Shown here in pieces: positions 48,308 to 58,629 of a stretch of 64,000 nt of DNA. Location of the stretch: the NCBI GenBank assembly GCA_031378845.1, contig JANNES010000009.1, positions 1 to 64,000 on the forward strand, read 5' to 3'. The notes under the pieces were generated by a model, which saw only the letters and a list, made by a program, of their open reading frames with translations, did no database searches and was not told where the DNA came from. The number at the start of each line of letters is the position of its first letter. Within the stretch, counting starts at the first letter, position 1. Origin of the DNA: JAJNPS01 sp031378845. Its GTDB lineage: Bacteria > Pseudomonadota > Alphaproteobacteria > Rhodobacterales > Rhodobacteraceae. The position numbers and the translations under genes were made by a program.

Positions 48308-50233
48308 TCAGTGGTTTTTCTTGATCCAGACCTGTTTATCAATCATTTCCTGCAAGTGCTTTGACAGGGCGTCGCGGTCTTCGCCCAAGTCGGGGCCGGC
48401 GTTGCGGTCAGGGCGGTCGGCGCGGTGGCGGGCCTGAACGGCCTGATTGACCCGCCAGGTCAGCCCTTCATCGACGAGGCCGGTCACATCCTCCATCGCG
48501 TCTTCGATTTCGCGCCGGGCCCCTCGTTGCGCGTCAAGCTTGGCAAGGGCCTCGGCAATGCACAGCGCGGCTTGCTCCAGATCGCCGGGCTGACGGATGA
48601 CGCGCGTGATGCGCAGATGGGGACGCGCCAGCAGCGCGTCAAGGGCCGCGGGCATCTCTTCAGCGATCCGCGACTGAAGGTCTGGCACCGTGCCGCTGGC
48701 AAAGATCAGCTGGCGCAGGCGATTGTGATCCTCGCCCGTCAGATCCAGCCGGGAAAGGGCGGAGTCAAACTGCGCGATGAGGCCGGGATGCAGGATCAGG
48801 GTGGCAAGGATCACCGCCTCACGCAACACTTCGTCCACCGGCTGGCCTTGGGCAAGCTGCGACCGGCGGGCCTGGGGGGTGGCGGGCAAAGGCGGTGGCT
48901 TTTGTCCCGGACGCCAAGCGGTGCGCGCGGCCCGCTCGCCGGTGCGTGCGGCCTGGCCGAACAACGTGGCCCGGAGCCTGCCGATCTCGTCTGCATAGTG
49001 ACGGCGGATCGAGGGATCGGTGATGCGTTTGAGGGCGGCGCGCAGCGTCTTGTCGAGCGCCGCCTTGCGTTCGGGGCTGTCGAAATCGCGGCCGTCGGTT
49101 TCGCGCTGCCACAAGAGGTTGACCATGGGCTGGGCTGCGTCGACCACCGCCTGCATCGCGGGGATGCCTTGGGTCTTGATCAGGTCGTCGGGATCAAGGC
49201 CGGTGGGCAACATGGCAAAGCGCAGGCCCTTGCCGGCCTCGAGCATCGGCAGGGCAAGGTCGATGACGCGCAGGGCGGCGCGGGTGCCGGCCGTGTCGCC
49301 ATCAAGGGCGATGATCGGCTCGTCGCTGATGCGCCACATCAGACGCAACTGGTCTTCGGTAACAGCAGTGCCCAAGGGGGCGACGGTGGATCTGAAGCCT
49401 GCTTCGCTTAGCGCGATGACGTCCATGTAGCCCTCGGCGACGATGAGCGGCTGGCCTTTGCCTGCGGCCTCGCGGGCGGAGGCGTGGTTGTAAAGGTTGC
49501 GGCCCTTGTCGAAAAGCTCGGTTTCCGGACCGTTGAGGTATTTCGCGCGGGCATCGGCGGCCATCGCGCGTCCGCCAAGGCTGATGGCGCGACCGCGGCC
49601 GTCGCGAATGGGAAAGATGATCCGCCCGCGAAACCGGTCATAGATGGAACCATCGTCAGCCTTGGCACACAGACCCGCATCGACAATGATATCGGGGGCG
49701 ATGCCCTTTTGCGTGAGGGCGCTGAAAAGGGCCGTGCGTTGGTCGGGCGCAAAACCGATTTCCCAGCGGTCTTGGGCGTCAGACGAAAGGCGGCGTTTGG
49801 CAAGATAGGTGCGGGCGTCAACGGCGGCGGTGGTTTTGAGCTGCAGGCGGAACCATCTCACCGCCTCTTCCATCACTTTGGCAAGTTCGGTGCGGCGGTC
49901 GGACTTTTGCGCCGCCCGCGGATCGCGGGCGGGCATGGTCATCCCAGCCTCGCGCGCCAGAACCTCCACCGCCTCGATGAAAGACAGGTTCTCGGTTTCC
50001 TTGACGAAGGTCAGCGCGTCGCCTTTGGCATGGCAGCCAAAGCAATAGTAATAGCCCTTGCGGTCATCGACGTGAAAGCTGGCGTTCTTTTCCTGGTGGA
50101 AGGGGCAAGGCGCCCACATGTCGCCCTTGCCCAGATTGGATTTGCGCATGTCCCAGGTCACCTTCCGCCCGACAACGGAGGAAAGCGAGACGCGCGTGCG
50201 CAGTTCGTCCAGAAAGCCGGGTGGCAGACTCAT
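48308..50233 (-). CDS. dnaG: DNA primase
   Basis: Makes RNA primers for replication. 641 residues. CHC2-type zinc finger with Cys43, His46, Cys64 and Cys67, then the TOPRIM domain (GYMDVIAL, DGDTAG) and a C-terminal helicase-interaction region. Start ATG at 50231-50233 gives MSLPPGFLDELR. Precedes rpoD on the same strand. Confidence 0.96.
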   Translation of the reverse strand: MSLPPGFLDELRTRVSLSSVVGRKVTWDMRKSNLGKGDMWAPCPFHQEKNASFHVDDRKGYYYCFGCHAKGDALTFVKETENLSFIEAVEVLAREAGMTMPARDPRAAQKSDRRTELAKVMEEAVRWFRLQLKTTAAVDARTYLAKRRLSSDAQDRWEIGFAPDQRTALFSALTQKGIAPDIIVDAGLCAKADDGSIYDRFRGRIIFPIRDGRGRAISLGGRAMAADARAKYLNGPETELFDKGRNLYNHASAREAAGKGQPLIVAEGYMDVIALSEAGFRSTVAPLGTAVTEDQLRLMWRISDEPIIALDGDTAGTRAALRVIDLALPMLEAGKGLRFAMLPTGLDPDDLIKTQGIPAMQAVVDAAQPMVNLLWQRETDGRDFDSPERKAALDKTLRAALKRITDPSIRRHYADEIGRLRATLFGQAARTGERAARTAWRPGQKPPPLPATPQARRSQLAQGQPVDEVLREAVILATLILHPGLIAQFDSALSRLDLTGEDHNRLRQLIFASGTVPDLQSRIAEEMPAALDALLARPHLRITRVIRQPGDLEQAALCIAEALAKLDAQRGARREIEDAMEDVTGLVDEGLTWRVNQAVQARHRADRPDRNAGPDLGEDRDALSKHLQEMIDKQVWIKKNH

Positions 50234-50342
50234 GTCTTACTATATCGGCGTCGGGTGCGTCATAGTCCAGACGTGCACGTGGATCGGGGGACGGAAGCCT
50301 CCGGCGGGGATATTTGGACAAAAGTGAAAGCGGGCAATCTGG

Positions 50343-51644
50343 TCATACACCCAGTCTGTCGCGCATCGAATACCACGTCATCGCCAGCACCAGAAGCGGC
50401 CAGCGCAGGACCGCACCGCCGGGAAAGCTCGGGTTGGGCAGCGAGGCCAGAAGGTCGAAGTCGGAGGACGTCTGGTGAACCGCTTGCGCCATGATCTTTC
50501 CCGTCATCGTGGCCATGGTGACGCCCAGACCGTTGCACGCCGAGGCGGCGATCACGTTGGGGCGCAGGCGCAGGACGGCAGGCATGCGGTTGACGGTGAT
50601 GGCGAGAGTGCCGCCCCAAGCGTAGTCGATTTTGACGCCCTGCATCTGCGGATAGATCTCCAGCATCGGTTTGGTCACTGCCTTGATGATGTCGGGGAAC
50701 CGGTACCCGTAGGTTTCGGCCCCGCCGAAGAGCAGGCGGTTGTCCTCGGAAAGTCGCCAGTAGTTTACCACGAACTTGGTGTCGGCGACGGCGACGGGTT
50801 CGGAAAGGATCGCGGCGGCGCGGTCGCCAAGCGGTTCGGAGGCCAGGATGAAGTTGTTGATCGGCATGACGCGCGCGGCATAAGCGGGGGCAAGGCCGCC
50901 CAGATAGCCATTGCCCGCAAGGATAAGGTTGTTGCTGGTGATGGTGCCGGAGGTCGTCAGAACCTGCGGCTTTGGCCCCTGTTTGATTTGCAAGGCTTGG
51001 GTTTTCTCAAAAATCCGCACCCCTGCGGCAGCGGCGGCCTTTGCCAGGCCAAGGGCAAAGTTGAGGGGATGGATATGGCCCGCGCCACGGTCCACCTCCC
51101 CCCCCTTGAAGGCTTTCGATCCTATCAGGTGGCGGATGGCGGGTAGGTCGAGGGGTTGGATCTGGTCATAGCCGTAATCGCGGGCAAGACGTTCGGCATA
51201 GCTGCGGGCATGGGTCACTTCGGCCTCGGTCCAGCAGGCATGCGCAACGCCGGGCCGATAGGTGACGGGCATGGCGTGGCGGGTGATCAGGTCGCGGACC
51301 AGCGCCTTGGCATCTTCGGCCAGATCCCACAGCCGGCGCGCATCTTGCCGCCCGACTATGCGTTCCAGATCGTCCTGATCGCGGCGCTGGCCGGAGCCGA
51401 CCTGCCCGCCGTTGCGCCCCGAGGCGCCAAAGCCCACGCGGTGCGCCTCGATGAGCACAACATCATGGCCCGCCTCGGCCAGATGCAGGGCGGCCGAAAG
51501 CCCCATGTAGCCGCCGCCGATCACGCAGACATCCGCCGCCACCGCGCCTTGCAGAACCGCAAACGGGTCCAGCGGCGTGGCGGTTGCCGCGTAGTACGAG
51601 GGCGGGTATTCGCCCTTGCGGTCATTGGCATAGAGCAGGTTCAT
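50343..51644 (-). CDS. puuB: FAD-dependent oxidoreductase, gamma-glutamylputrescine oxidase type
   Basis: 433 residues with the dinucleotide-binding motif GGGYMG (43-48) and a C-terminal FAD segment GTLAITVNRMPAVLRL. PuuB-type DAO-family oxidases deaminate gamma-glutamylputrescine. Assignment to this substrate is by context: it overlaps by 4 bp the glutamine-synthetase-like ligase gene. Last gene of the operon read from about 55.2 kb. Confidence 0.78.
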   Translation of the reverse strand: MNLLYANDRKGEYPPSYYAATATPLDPFAVLQGAVAADVCVIGGGYMGLSAALHLAEAGHDVVLIEAHRVGFGASGRNGGQVGSGQRRDQDDLERIVGRQDARRLWDLAEDAKALVRDLITRHAMPVTYRPGVAHACWTEAEVTHARSYAERLARDYGYDQIQPLDLPAIRHLIGSKAFKGGEVDRGAGHIHPLNFALGLAKAAAAAGVRIFEKTQALQIKQGPKPQVLTTSGTITSNNLILAGNGYLGGLAPAYAARVMPINNFILASEPLGDRAAAILSEPVAVADTKFVVNYWRLSEDNRLLFGGAETYGYRFPDIIKAVTKPMLEIYPQMQGVKIDYAWGGTLAITVNRMPAVLRLRPNVIAASACNGLGVTMATMTGKIMAQAVHQTSSDFDLLASLPNPSFPGGAVLRWPLLVLAMTWYSMRDRLGV

Positions 51645-52996
51645 ACGTTCAACAGCAGATGTTCACGCTCCCACGGGCTGATGACTTGCAGGAATTCCTT
51701 GTACTCGTTGCGCTTGACGGAATCGTACACTTTGCAAAAGCCATCCCCCATGACATCCCACAAAGCCTTGTCCTCTTCCAACAAATCCAGTGCGTCGCCA
51801 AGGTTCACCGGGATCTCGTCGCTGTCGATATAGGCAGAGCCGGTGAATTCCGGCCGGGGGGGCTTTTTCTCCATCAGGCCCAGATATCCGCAGGCCAGCG
51901 TTGCCGCGATACCGAGGTAAGGGTTGCAATCCATCCCCGGCAGGCGGTTTTCGACGCGCCGTCCGGCGGGACTGCTGATCGGGATACGCAGGCCCGTGGT
52001 GCGGTTGTCGCGGCCCCATTCAAGGTTGATCGGCGCGGCAAAGTCGGGGACGTAGCGGCGGTAGCTGTTCACATAAGGGGCAAGCAGCGCGATGGCGCCG
52101 GTCAGGTGGTTCTGCATGCCTGCAATGAAGTGCAAGAAGGCGTCCGTCTCGACCCCCTTGGCGCCCGCAAAGATGTTCTTGCCGGTTTTGTTATCCACCA
52201 CCGAGGTGTGGATATGCATCGCCGAGCCCGGCTCACCGGCGATGGGCTTGGCCATGAAGGTGGCAAAGCAGTCGTGGCGCAGGGCGGCCTCGCGGATCAG
52301 GCGCTTGAAGAAAAACACCTCATCGGCCAGCCGGATCGGGTCACCATGGGCGAGGTTCAACTCGATCTGGCCCGCACCGCCCTCTTGCAAGATGCCGTCG
52401 ATCTCAAGGCCCTGGGCCTCGGCGAAGTCATAGATGTCGTCGATGACCTTGCCGTATTCGTCGATGGCCGACAGGCTGTAGGCCTGCTTGCCTGCCGCGC
52501 GGCGGCCAGATCGGCCCATGGGCGGGATCACGGGCTGGTTCGGGTCGATGTTGCGGGCGGTCAGGAAAAACTCCATCTCCGGGGCCACGACCGGCGTCCA
52601 GCCTTGGTCGGCGTAAAGCTTCATGATCCGGCGCAGCACGTTGCGCGGCGCCATGGGGACGAGGTTGCCCTCGTGGTCTTGCGCGTCGTGGATCACCTGC
52701 AGCGTCACATCGGCGGTCCAGGGGGCGGCGGTGGCAGTGGAGAAATCGGGCACGAGGAACATGTCGGGTTCGGTAAAGGCGTCAAAGGGATTGTCGGCCC
52801 ATTCGCCCGTGATGGTCTGCAAAAAGATCGAGTTCGGCAAAAAGTAGCTTTTCTGCGTTGCGAATTTCGCGGCAGGCATGGCCTTGCCGCGCGCAACCCC
52901 GGCGATGTCGCCGATCACGCATTCCACCTCGTCCACACGGCGGTCGCCGATGTAGTCACGCGCTGCCTCGGGCAGCTGGTCGGTCCATTTGGACAT
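51641..52996 (-). CDS. puuA: Glutamine-synthetase-family ligase (gamma-glutamylputrescine synthetase type)
   Basis: 451 residues of the GS catalytic fold: EMEFFLTARN metal ligands (about 150-160), GAGQIELNLAHGD and the MHIHTSV and NRLPGMDCNPYLGIAATLACG segments. It lacks the GlnA adenylylation-loop tyrosine context. Such paralogues ligate glutamate to putrescine or related amines. Coupled to the oxidase downstream. Confidence 0.82.
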   Translation of the reverse strand: MSKWTDQLPEAARDYIGDRRVDEVECVIGDIAGVARGKAMPAAKFATQKSYFLPNSIFLQTITGEWADNPFDAFTEPDMFLVPDFSTATAAPWTADVTLQVIHDAQDHEGNLVPMAPRNVLRRIMKLYADQGWTPVVAPEMEFFLTARNIDPNQPVIPPMGRSGRRAAGKQAYSLSAIDEYGKVIDDIYDFAEAQGLEIDGILQEGGAGQIELNLAHGDPIRLADEVFFFKRLIREAALRHDCFATFMAKPIAGEPGSAMHIHTSVVDNKTGKNIFAGAKGVETDAFLHFIAGMQNHLTGAIALLAPYVNSYRRYVPDFAAPINLEWGRDNRTTGLRIPISSPAGRRVENRLPGMDCNPYLGIAATLACGYLGLMEKKPPRPEFTGSAYIDSDEIPVNLGDALDLLEEDKALWDVMGDGFCKVYDSVKRNEYKEFLQVISPWEREHLLLNV

Positions 52997-53034
52997 ATGT
53001 CACACTGTCGTTGAGGGTGGCCCCCGGGCGCACC

Positions 53035-53742
53035 TTACGCGCGGAGCTTCTCGGCCCGGTGGGTGGTGTGGTGGTCTTTGAAGAAAGAAGCAATCCGCGC
53101 CGCCATGCTTTTGTCGGTCAGCGGTTTGCCCAGTTCGGCACGGGCGGCGGCGATCTGGTCGGCGGGCACCAATCCGGGGGCACGCACGCGCAGCAGGCCG
53201 TCGACAAATTCAGGGCGAAACTCGGGATGCGCCTGCACGGTGAACATGCGGTCATCGTAAAGCATGGCCGCATTGGCGCAAAAATCGCTGCTGGCGATGA
53301 CGCGTGCGCTGTCGGGCACCTGGGTGACCTGATCGCGGTGCCAGGCGTTGAGGGTTTGCGTCTCGCCGCCGAAATCGTAATCCGTCGGGCCAACCGACCA
53401 GCCCCCCACATAACGCTCCACCTTGCCGCCCATGGCTTGCGCGATGATCTGATGGCCAAAGCAGACACCGACCATGGGAACCTGGGCGGCATAGGCGGCA
53501 CGGATGAAGGACTCAAGCGGGGCGATAAAAGGGTGGTCTTCATAGGCCCCGTGGCGCGACCCGGTGATCAGCCAGCCGTCGCATTCATGGACATCCTCGG
53601 GAAACACCATTTCCTCGACGCGAAAGCGGCGGAAGGTCAGGCCCTGGCCCGCCAGCAGCGCCTCGAACATGTCGGGGTAATCGCCCATCTCATCTTTCAG
53701 GGCATCTGGGGCGGCACCGGTTTGCAAAATACCGATCAGCAT
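53035..53742 (-). CDS. Class I glutamine amidotransferase-like protein
   Basis: 235 residues, GATase1 fold with nucleophile Cys94 in GVCFGHQ, His172 and Glu174 in AHPEF. No synthetase domain is attached. In this context it may hydrolyse gamma-glutamyl amides, as PuuD does, though PuuD belongs to a separate peptidase group; role inferred. Lies between the two GS-like genes. Confidence 0.78.
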   Translation of the reverse strand: MLIGILQTGAAPDALKDEMGDYPDMFEALLAGQGLTFRRFRVEEMVFPEDVHECDGWLITGSRHGAYEDHPFIAPLESFIRAAYAAQVPMVGVCFGHQIIAQAMGGKVERYVGGWSVGPTDYDFGGETQTLNAWHRDQVTQVPDSARVIASSDFCANAAMLYDDRMFTVQAHPEFRPEFVDGLLRVRAPGLVPADQIAAARAELGKPLTDKSMAARIASFFKDHHTTHRAEKLRA

Positions 53743-53811
53743 GGCGTGTCCGTTTGCTAGGTTAACAATGGTAGGCCCATGGCCCCCCGCAAGGTCAAGG
53801 GGGCATTGGGT

Positions 53812-55176
53812 TCAGACGGTATCGAGGTACAGTTCCACCCGTTCCTCGGGCGAAAGTTCGGCAAGGTAGTGCAATTCCTGTCGTTTGGTCTGCACCAGGT
53901 TGCGGATCAGTTCCTTGGGCAAGAAACGATAGAGGATGTCGCTGCGCTCAAACGCGTCGATTGCCGCGTCCCAGGTGGTGGGAATTTGCGGCAGGTCCAT
54001 CGCATAGGCATTGCCGGTGACGGGCGGTGGTGGTTCCACCTCGTCCTCTATCCCGGCGAGGGCAGCCCCCAAGATCGCCGCAAGCATCAGGTAAGGGTTC
54101 ACATCGCCCCCTGCCACGCGGTGTTCGATGCGCCGCGCCTCGGGATTGCCCGCGGGAATTCGGATCGCGGCGGTGCGGTTCTCGAACCCCCAGCTGATCG
54201 CTGTGGGGGCGTGTTTGTCGGGGACCAGACGGTCATAGCTGTTGAGATGCGGGGCGAACAATAGCGTGCTGTCGTGCATCGCGTTCAGGCAACCGGCGAC
54301 GGCATAGCGCAGCGCGGCGGTGCCTTTCGGGCCACCGCTGTCAAAGATGTTGTCGCCCTTTTCGTCCAGCACCGAGAAATGCGTGTGCAGGCCCGAGCCG
54401 GAATATTCCATGTAAGGCTTGGCCATAAAAGAGGCGGCAAAGCCGTGACGACGGGCGAGGCCCTTGACCAGCATTTTGAAAAGCCACGCATCGTCAGCAG
54501 CGCGAAGCGCGTCGTCGCAATGCATCAGGTTGACCTCGAATTGGCCAAGGCCGGTTTCCGAGGTGGTGGTATCGGCGGGAATGTCCATCGCCTCGCAGGC
54601 ATCGTAGAGGTCGGTGAAGAAGGTATCAAAAGCGTCAAGTGCACGGATCGACAAGGTCTCTGACGCTTTGCGTCGCTTGCCGGAACGTGGGCTCGGCGGG
54701 ACCTGAAGGGTCTTGCCACTATCGTCGATCAGAAAAAATTCGAGCTCCATCGCGCAGACCGGCGTCAGACCCTTGGCCTTGTAGCGGTCGACCACGGCGC
54801 GCAAGGCATGCCGGGGATCGCCCTCATAGGGGTGGCCGTTTTCGCGGAACATCCAGATCGGCAGCAGCGCCGTCGGCGCCTCCAGCCAGGGCATCGGCAT
54901 GAAGCCGCGCTCGGTGGGTTTCAGCACGCCATCGGCATCGCCCTGCTCGAAGACCAGCGGGCTGTCGTCGATATCTTCGCCCCAGATGTCGAGGCTGAGG
55001 ACAGAGAAGGGAAACCGGGTTCCGTTCTTGACCACGTTATCGGCAAAGCGGGTGGGCACACGTTTGCCCCGCGCCTGTCCATTCAGATCGGCTGCGGCCA
55101 CACGGATGGTCCGCACGTCTGGGTGCTTGCGCAGATAGTCTTTCATCATCATGTCTTCAGGCAGGGCATGCACCAC
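53812..55176 (-). CDS. Second glutamine-synthetase-family ligase
   Basis: 454 residues; same family as the gene at 51641 but clearly diverged. ELEFFLIDDSG, GLGQFEVNLMHC, HTHFSVLDEKG and RIEHRVAGGDVNPYLMLAAILGA are the GS catalytic segments. Likely the first enzyme gene of the operon, with a palindromic site upstream. The two copies may act on different amines. Confidence 0.82.
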   Translation of the reverse strand: MVHALPEDMMMKDYLRKHPDVRTIRVAAADLNGQARGKRVPTRFADNVVKNGTRFPFSVLSLDIWGEDIDDSPLVFEQGDADGVLKPTERGFMPMPWLEAPTALLPIWMFRENGHPYEGDPRHALRAVVDRYKAKGLTPVCAMELEFFLIDDSGKTLQVPPSPRSGKRRKASETLSIRALDAFDTFFTDLYDACEAMDIPADTTTSETGLGQFEVNLMHCDDALRAADDAWLFKMLVKGLARRHGFAASFMAKPYMEYSGSGLHTHFSVLDEKGDNIFDSGGPKGTAALRYAVAGCLNAMHDSTLLFAPHLNSYDRLVPDKHAPTAISWGFENRTAAIRIPAGNPEARRIEHRVAGGDVNPYLMLAAILGAALAGIEDEVEPPPPVTGNAYAMDLPQIPTTWDAAIDAFERSDILYRFLPKELIRNLVQTKRQELHYLAELSPEERVELYLDTV

Positions 55177-55279
55177 CCGCGCTTGGTCCTGTGACGGCCC
55201 GGGCAGGCAGGTGTTGGATCATGCCCTTGATCCTATCCCCTGTTTTTGATCAGCAAAGGACCCGTTGCAGGTCCGATTA

Positions 55280-55291
55280 ATTTGATCAAAT
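55280..55291. promoter_or_regulatory. Palindrome ATTTGATCAAAT upstream of the GS-like gene
   Basis: Perfect 12-bp palindrome about 104 bp before the gene at 53812-55176. Half-related TTTGATCA and GGATCATG sites occur at about 55245 and 55217. Could be operators of the amine operon. It overlaps the last codons of the permease relic, which may have moved this site next to the enzymes. Confidence 0.35.
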
Positions 55292-55299
55292 GTAGGTTA

Positions 55300-56128
55300 C
55301 TATCGGATCAGGTTGGCGCGCAAGCGGATTCTGCTGCGCATGTTGTGCGGCACATGGCGGTTGAGCCGCCGGTTCACCGCGCCAAAGATGCCCGTCACGA
55401 TCAGGCTCAGAACGATGAAGTAAACGGCAATGATCGGATAGGGTACAAAAGGGTTGAAGGTCTTGTCGGCGAAATAGTTGGCATAGTACAGCGCATCGCC
55501 CTTTTGCTGGAACGCGGGAAACCCTGAGAAGAACACCAGCGTGGTGGCGTGAAAGAGAAAGATCGCCTCGTTGGTATATGAGGGCCAGGCAAGACGCAGC
55601 ATGGTCGGCCACTGGATGCGGCGGAATTTTTTGCCACCCGGAAATGCCGTAAGCATCCGCCGCCTCCAGATCGCCCTTGGGGATGGAGCGAAGCGCGCCC
55701 TAAAAGAGCTTGGCGGAATAGGCGGCCGTGTTGAGAAACAACATGATCAGCGCGCCGGCCCAGGCCCGCGTCGGCCAGGCCGTCTCTACCGTCAGCCCAA
55801 AGAGATTGATGCCGGTGCGGGGAAGCATCACGAGCGCCTCATAGGCGATGAAAAACTGCAGAAAAAGTGGTGAGCCGCGAAAGACAAAGATGAACCATTC
55901 GGCAGGTTAGCGCAGCCACGGGTTGCGCGCGGCCTTGGCCAGCGCCAGCGCATTGGCCAAAAGGAACCCGAACACCAGCGCGAGGACGCCGAAACATCTG
56001 TCCCAGATGAGTCCAGACCCGATCAGCGTGACCTGCTGGCAAAGCGTGAAATTGGTGCAGGGCAACAGCTTTTCGCCGATCCCGACAGAGCGCAGGCCGT
56101 AATCGGCGATGTTTTGCAGGCAGCTCAT
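55300..56128 (-). pseudogene. Polar amino-acid ABC permease (HisM/GltL-type), broken
   Basis: From the ATG at 56126-56128 the frame has TAA at 55907-55909 (codon 74, after NPWLR) and TAG at 55700-55702 (codon 143, in LF-stop-GALRSIPKGDLEAADAYG). A one-base insertion near 55637 is needed to join AYGISGW to KFRRIQWPTMLRL and reach the stop at 55300. Net length 829 bp is 3n+1, as expected for one insertion. The remaining sequence is a normal membrane permease of the His/Arg/Lys family. Last transporter gene, just before the GS-like gene. Confidence 0.88.
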
Positions 56129-56201
56129 TTGCCGTGCCGCGCCTGCCACCAAATTCCTTGGAAGGAATTTGCAAAATTCTTCAAAGAATTTTGTTCAAGG
56201 C

Positions 56202-57083
56202 TCATGTCGCGGCCTTTCGCAGCGCGTCGCCAGCGGCGGTCGCCTGGCCTTGGGAAAGCCGGGCCGATAGACGGTTCAGCACGATTTCCGACAGGCGCGT
56301 CATCACCAGATAGAACACCAGGTGCCCGAGAAAGTAGTAGAGCCGCCAGTCGCCATGCGGATACTCGAACGCTTGCGTTTTGGTGCCGCCCAGTTCGCGG
56401 GCGTAATAGACGATGTCCTTGACGCCCAGCAAGAACAGCAAGGGGGGGGCCTTGATCAGCATCATCCACAGGTTCGACAGGCCCGGCAGCGCGTAGACCC
56501 ACATCTGCGGGATCAAGATGCGGCGGAACACTTGGGCCTGCGACATCCCCTAAGCCTCGCAGGTTTCCAGTTGCACCAGCGGCACCGCCTGCATCGCACC
56601 GCAAAGCACATTGGCGGCGAAGGCGCCGAACACGATGGCAAAGGTCACGACCGCCAGAAAGACCCCCTAGGTCTGGTGCCGGAGCGCGGAGGAGGACGAC
56701 AGCGGCACATTGGCGGCCTGGCAGACTTTGAATTTCAGTCCCTGGCGAACGGGTTCAGTCCAGTCGGGGCAGACGATCTGGTGTTTGGACCACTCAATCG
56801 CCTGATTGAGGGCAATGACGAAAAAGAGGAAAAAGATGATGTCGGGAACGCCGCGCACCATGGCGATGTAAACCTTGCCGAACCAGCAGGCGGGCAGGAA
56901 TTGCGCGCGTGCCGCCGTCGCGCCGCCAAAGCCGAAGGCAAGGGCGGCGGGTGCTGTGACTGCAAGCAAAATGAGGACGGTCACAAAGGACACGTAGAAA
57001 TCCGGATGCTTGCCCGAGGTGAGGTCGCACAAAGCCCAAGTGAGGCCTTCGATGGCTTTGGGGTCTGTGGAGGCGGCAAACAT
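56202..57083 (-). pseudogene. Polar amino-acid ABC permease (HisQ-type), two in-frame stops
   Basis: From the ATG at 57081-57083 the frame is constant to 56202 (294 codons) but is interrupted by TAG at 56667-56669 (codon 139, after LRHQT) and TAG at 56550-56552 (codon 178, in EA-stop-GMSQAQVFRRILIPQM, the EAA loop where relatives have Tyr). The EAA loop and membrane segments are otherwise well preserved, so decay is recent. Confidence 0.9.
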
Positions 57084-57148
57084 CACGGGACTTTCGGTGC
57101 AGGACGGGCGCGGAGGCATTCCGCGACCGTCGGCTCTGGATCAGAGGA

Positions 57149-57875
57149 TCAGAACTTGCGCCCTTCGGGACCGAAGTATTTCTCGATCAGCGCATTCAGC
57201 GAACCATCGGCCTTCATCGCGGTGATCCCTGCTTCGAACTTGGCGCGCAGCGCGGTATCACTGGATCGGAATGCTAGGCCAACACCGCCTCCGATGGCGA
57301 TATCTTCGCCGGCAAACATCAAGGCCCCTGCCGATTCTTAGACAAAGGGACGCAAGTAGTCCTTGTTGGCAAAGACCGCGACCGCCTTGCCATTCCTGAC
57401 CGCAGCGATGGTTTCCTCGGGCGTGGCAAATTCCAGCGAGGTCGCACAGGATTCCGCGACATAGGCCGCCTGGATGGTCGAGACCTGCGCCGAGATGACG
57501 CCGGCCTTGATGTCGGCATCGGCGGTGGCCGCGACGTCGGCCGAGGCGGCTGGCGGACAGTAGTTCTGACTGAAATCAATCACCTCTTCACGCTCGTCGG
57601 TGATCGACATGCCCGCGATGACGACATCGTAGTTGCCCGATTGCAGGTTCGGGATGATGCTGTCCCATTCGTTGGTCACCCATTCGCAGGTCAGGGCGGC
57701 GCGCTTGCACAGCTCATCGCCGACCTCGCGTTCAAAGCCCGCAACCTCGCCTGCGTCGTTGACGAAGTTAAACGGGCGGATAGGCGCCCTCGGTGCCCAG
57801 CCGCACGGTGTTCTGGGCAAAGGCTGCCCCAGTGGCAAGTGCGGCAAGTGCGGTCGCAAGCAGCAGTATCTTCAT
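57149..57875 (-). pseudogene. Polar amino-acid substrate-binding protein, broken
   Basis: The ATG at 57873-57875 opens a clear signal peptide (MKILLLATALAALATGAAFA). After GAYPP a one-base insertion near 57775 ruins the frame; in the shifted frame the family sequence continues FNFVNDAGEVAGFEREVGDELC. A TAA at 57338-57340 (after RPFV) interrupts it again, and AGALMFAGEDIAIGGG...KYFGPEGRK then runs to the true stop at 57149. Length 727 bp is 3n+1. Type 3 solute-binding fold for basic or polar amino acids. Confidence 0.9.
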
Positions 57876-57920
57876 TGGTCGTCTACCTTTTGGTTTGGTT
57901 TTTGGTTGCATGGCCGCTGG

Positions 57921-58628
57921 TCAGTAGAACCAGCGGGTTTCAAGGTCGTCCAGCGTGCCGTCCGCGCGGATCGCATCGAGTGCCCGGTTCAGGCTGTCGA
58001 GCAGATCGCGGTTGCCTTTGCGGACCGCCATGCCCACGCCATCATCCGCGATCAGGTCGCTGAAGAGGTAGTCGTAGCCATCGGCCTCCAGCCGGCCCCC
58101 CAATTCCTCGCGGGACGCGAATGCACCGAAAGCCAGATCGGCGCGACTGTCGCCAAGGGCGGCAAAGACCTCGGCCTCGGTGGAAAAGGCCAGATATTGA
58201 CGACCGCTGTCACGCAAGAAACTGTCATGCACGGTACCTGCCTGGACCGCGATGACGGCGTCGTCGGGGGCAGGCGCGCCGGGGCGGCCGATGTACCATT
58301 CGGTGTCGTCGGTCGCATGATAGCTGGCGGTAAAGTCGATCAAAGCGCGGCGTTCATCTGTGATCGCGATGCCACCGATGATGATGTCATACTCCCCCGC
58401 CATCACACCGGGGATCAACTGGTCAAACGTGGTGTCGACCCAGGTGCAGGTGAGCGTCGCGCGGGTGCAAACCTCGTCCGGCAAGTCGCGTTCGTAGCCG
58501 GTGATGGTGCCTGCCTCATCGACAAAGGTATAGGCCGCAAGGCGCGCATCGGTCGCTACGATGATCGGTTCGGCCGAAGCGAGCGTCAGGCCGCTGGTCA
58601 GCGCCACGATGGTGCCGAAGCACGACAC
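57921..58628 (-). CDS. Polar amino-acid substrate-binding protein (second copy, intact)
   Basis: 235 residues from a GTG start at 58626-58628, 2 bp after the stop of the ATPase gene. A short signal peptide (about 1-18, cleavage after ASA) precedes a type 3 solute-binding domain: YERDLPDEVC, EYDIIIGGIAITDERRALIDF and RADLAFGAF. The only one of the five transporter genes without a lesion. Without working permeases it may be orphaned or serve another transporter. Confidence 0.85.
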   Translation of the reverse strand: MSCFGTIVALTSGLTLASAEPIIVATDARLAAYTFVDEAGTITGYERDLPDEVCTRATLTCTWVDTTFDQLIPGVMAGEYDIIIGGIAITDERRALIDFTASYHATDDTEWYIGRPGAPAPDDAVIAVQAGTVHDSFLRDSGRQYLAFSTEAEVFAALGDSRADLAFGAFASREELGGRLEADGYDYLFSDLIADDGVGMAVRKGNRDLLDSLNRALDAIRADGTLDDLETRWFY

Positions 58629-58629
58629 C

